A stretch of DNA of 64,000 bases from an uncultured Prevotellaceae bacterium (GTDB lineage Bacteria; Bacteroidota; Bacteroidia; Bacteroidales; Bacteroidaceae). Positions 62,728 to 64,000 of the stretch are shown one piece after another. Numbering within the stretch: position 1 is the first letter of the stretch; every line of letters starts with the position of its first letter. The notes under the pieces were generated by a model. That model did no database searches, had not been told where the DNA came from, and worked only from the letters and a program-made list of their open reading frames with translations. The stretch is from the NCBI GenBank assembly GCA_946410305.1, contig CAMJZV010000014.1:1-64000 (forward strand), given 5' to 3'. A program made the position numbers and the translations under genes.

Positions 62728-64000
62728 ATGAAGCGAATAGGGATTCTTCTTTTATTACTTCTGGGCTTTGCCCTGACTCCACAGGCACAACAGCGTCGTA
62801 AGCCTGCGGCTAAGAAGACTGTGACCACCAACAAGACCAGAAAAACTGGTAAGACAGGAAAATCCAGCAAGTCCACCAAGCAGCCGACCACCGTACAGAG
62901 CCTGGAGAAGCAGCGCAAGCAGATACAACAACAAATCAAAGAGCAAGAGCGCCGTCTGGCCAACACGCAACAGAACGTCAAGAAGCGTCTGCAGAACTTG
63001 ATGATTCTGAATACAGAGATTGCCGGAAAACGCCGTACCATCGACACCATCCGCCATGACATCAATCACCTTGACGGAGAGATCGATACACTCAGCATGC
63101 AACTGGAAGAGCTGCAGAAAATGCTGGCAGACTGCAAGCAGAAGTATGTCAAGTCGATGCGCTACATGCACCGCAACCGCTCTGCACAGAGTCAGATGAT
63201 GTTCATCTTCAGTGCTGACAACTTCGCACAAATGTACCGCCGCCTGCGCTTCATGCGCGAATATGCAGCCTACCAACATGTACAGGGCGATGAGGTCAAG
63301 ACTCAGCAGGAAGAGGTTAACAAGAAGTTCCAGGAAATAAGCGTTGCCAAAGACCAGAAAGCCCAGCTGCTCGCCAAAGGTGAGCGTGAGCGTATGGCCC
63401 TGGAAGACAAGCAGAGCAAGCAGCAGGATGTAGTAAAGACCTTGCAGAAGGAACAGAAGACCATTCAGAATATTATTGCCCAGCAGAAGAAGAAGGATGC
63501 GGCGCTGAATGCACAGATTGACCGACTCATTGCCGAGGAGGTGGCGCGACAAAAGGCTCGCGCCGAGGCAGAAGCCCGTCGCCGTGCGGAGGCTGCCGCC
63601 CGTGAGCGTGAACTCGCCGAGGCAAAAGCCCGTGAGGAGAAAGCCCGTGCTGAAGCCCGTGCTGCCAAGGATAAAAAAGCTAAAGAGGAAGCAGAGAAAC
63701 GTGTGCGTGAAGCTGAGGAGAAGCGTGTCGCTGCCCAGCGTAAAGCCGAAAGTATGCCTATGACGGCACCTTCAGAGGATGTCCGTATCAGTGGCAACTT
63801 CGAGAGCAACCGCGGCCGTCTGCCCATGCCTATCACTGGCGCCTACCGCATCGTTAGCCATTTTGGACAATATAACGTAGAGGGCTTGCATAACGTCACA
63901 CTGGACAATAAGGGCATTAATATTAAAGGTGAGAGCGGCGCCCAGGCTCGCAGCATCTTCGATGGTGAGGTAAGCGGCGTCTTCAGCTTCGGCGGCACCA
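62728..64000 (+). CDS. EnvC-like murein hydrolase activator (M23 family), partial at window end
   Basis: The frame is open to the window end (424 codons). It has a signal peptide (ends TPQAQ), a basic linker, a long coiled coil (about 55-330; RERELAEAKAREEKARAEAR) and the start of a LytM domain (GRLPMPITGAYRIVSHFGQY, then DNKGINIKG). The usual first metal ligand motif HxGID is DNKGINI here, so it probably activates amidases, like E. coli EnvC, and does not cut peptidoglycan itself. It starts 9 nt after the DUF4292 stop. Confidence 0.82.
   Translation, partial: MKRIGILLLLLLGFALTPQAQQRRKPAAKKTVTTNKTRKTGKTGKSSKSTKQPTTVQSLEKQRKQIQQQIKEQERRLANTQQNVKKRLQNLMILNTEIAGKRRTIDTIRHDINHLDGEIDTLSMQLEELQKMLADCKQKYVKSMRYMHRNRSAQSQMMFIFSADNFAQMYRRLRFMREYAAYQHVQGDEVKTQQEEVNKKFQEISVAKDQKAQLLAKGERERMALEDKQSKQQDVVKTLQKEQKTIQNIIAQQKKKDAALNAQIDRLIAEEVARQKARAEAEARRRAEAAARERELAEAKAREEKARAEARAAKDKKAKEEAEKRVREAEEKRVAAQRKAESMPMTAPSEDVRISGNFESNRGRLPMPITGAYRIVSHFGQYNVEGLHNVTLDNKGINIKGESGAQARSIFDGEVSGVFSFGGT

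Overview
The window looks like a chromosome segment of a Prevotella-like member of the Bacteroidales (Bacteroidota). The signs are repeated TTTG / 19-20 nt / TAnnTTTG promoters, weak or absent Shine-Dalgarno sequences, many overlapping ATGA gene junctions, and Bacteroidota family types (DUF4294, LruC/DUF4842, DUF4292, DUF3332, WbqC, GH127, GyrB and ParE). About 90% is coding. Most of it is chromosomal core sequence; the accessory parts are at the left edge, around 25.3-30.9 kb and around 53.2-54.0 kb.

Layout. 1-2.4 kb: the end of an IS3-like element that truncates a Cache-domain sensor gene, an intact Cache protein, and a DUF4294 protein, all on the minus strand. 2.5-17.1 kb: a four-gene plus-strand operon with a 3,689-residue secreted surface protein, a lipoprotein, a LruC-type lipoprotein and a Cache/coiled-coil membrane protein. 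17.1-23.1 kb: recO, tRNA-Glu, rpsT, gyrB, tRNA-Leu, a mannose-1-phosphate guanylyltransferase and a GT4 glycosyltransferase. 23.1-26.1 kb: a helix-hairpin-helix/barrel protein, then remnants of at least three genes (VTC-like polyphosphate polymerase, outer-membrane barrel, carbohydrate-binding lipoprotein). 26.1-31 kb: murF, a repeat-rich spacer, and an ECF sigma / anti-sigma / secreted protein operon. 31-37.4 kb: folP-cdaA, pta, ackA, and the minus-strand set DUF59-lpxH-kdgK. 37.4-43.2 kb: fur-family regulator plus AgcS symporter, then the minus-strand run dapB-lepB-inactive lepB homologue-WbqC-DUF3332. 43.3-50.8 kb: a SAM methyltransferase, GNAT-parE-ctpA, and a mannonate oxidoreductase-like gene. 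50.9-58.2 kb: GH127 arabinofuranosidase, a non-coding repeat island, a BASS transporter, and two overlapping Cache-HAMP histidine-kinase-like genes. 58.2-64 kb: dgt, then dut-TPR-DUF4292-EnvC-like, the last running off the window.

Three themes stand out. First, the giant protein and its lipoprotein partner share a small repeated module, and Cache sensors lie on both sides, which suggests a surface structure with its own signal input. Second, degenerate short repeats (TTCACTA-type and GGCTATTGGC-type) sit at many gene junctions and also in frame inside parE, murF, folP, a WbqC gene, a methyltransferase and a signal peptide. Third, several proteins keep a family fold but lack expected catalytic or output parts: the small LepB homologue, the kinase-like gene without an ATPase domain, the Cache proteins without output domains, and the EnvC-like protein.

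All names come from reading translated sequence and motifs by eye. No database search was run.
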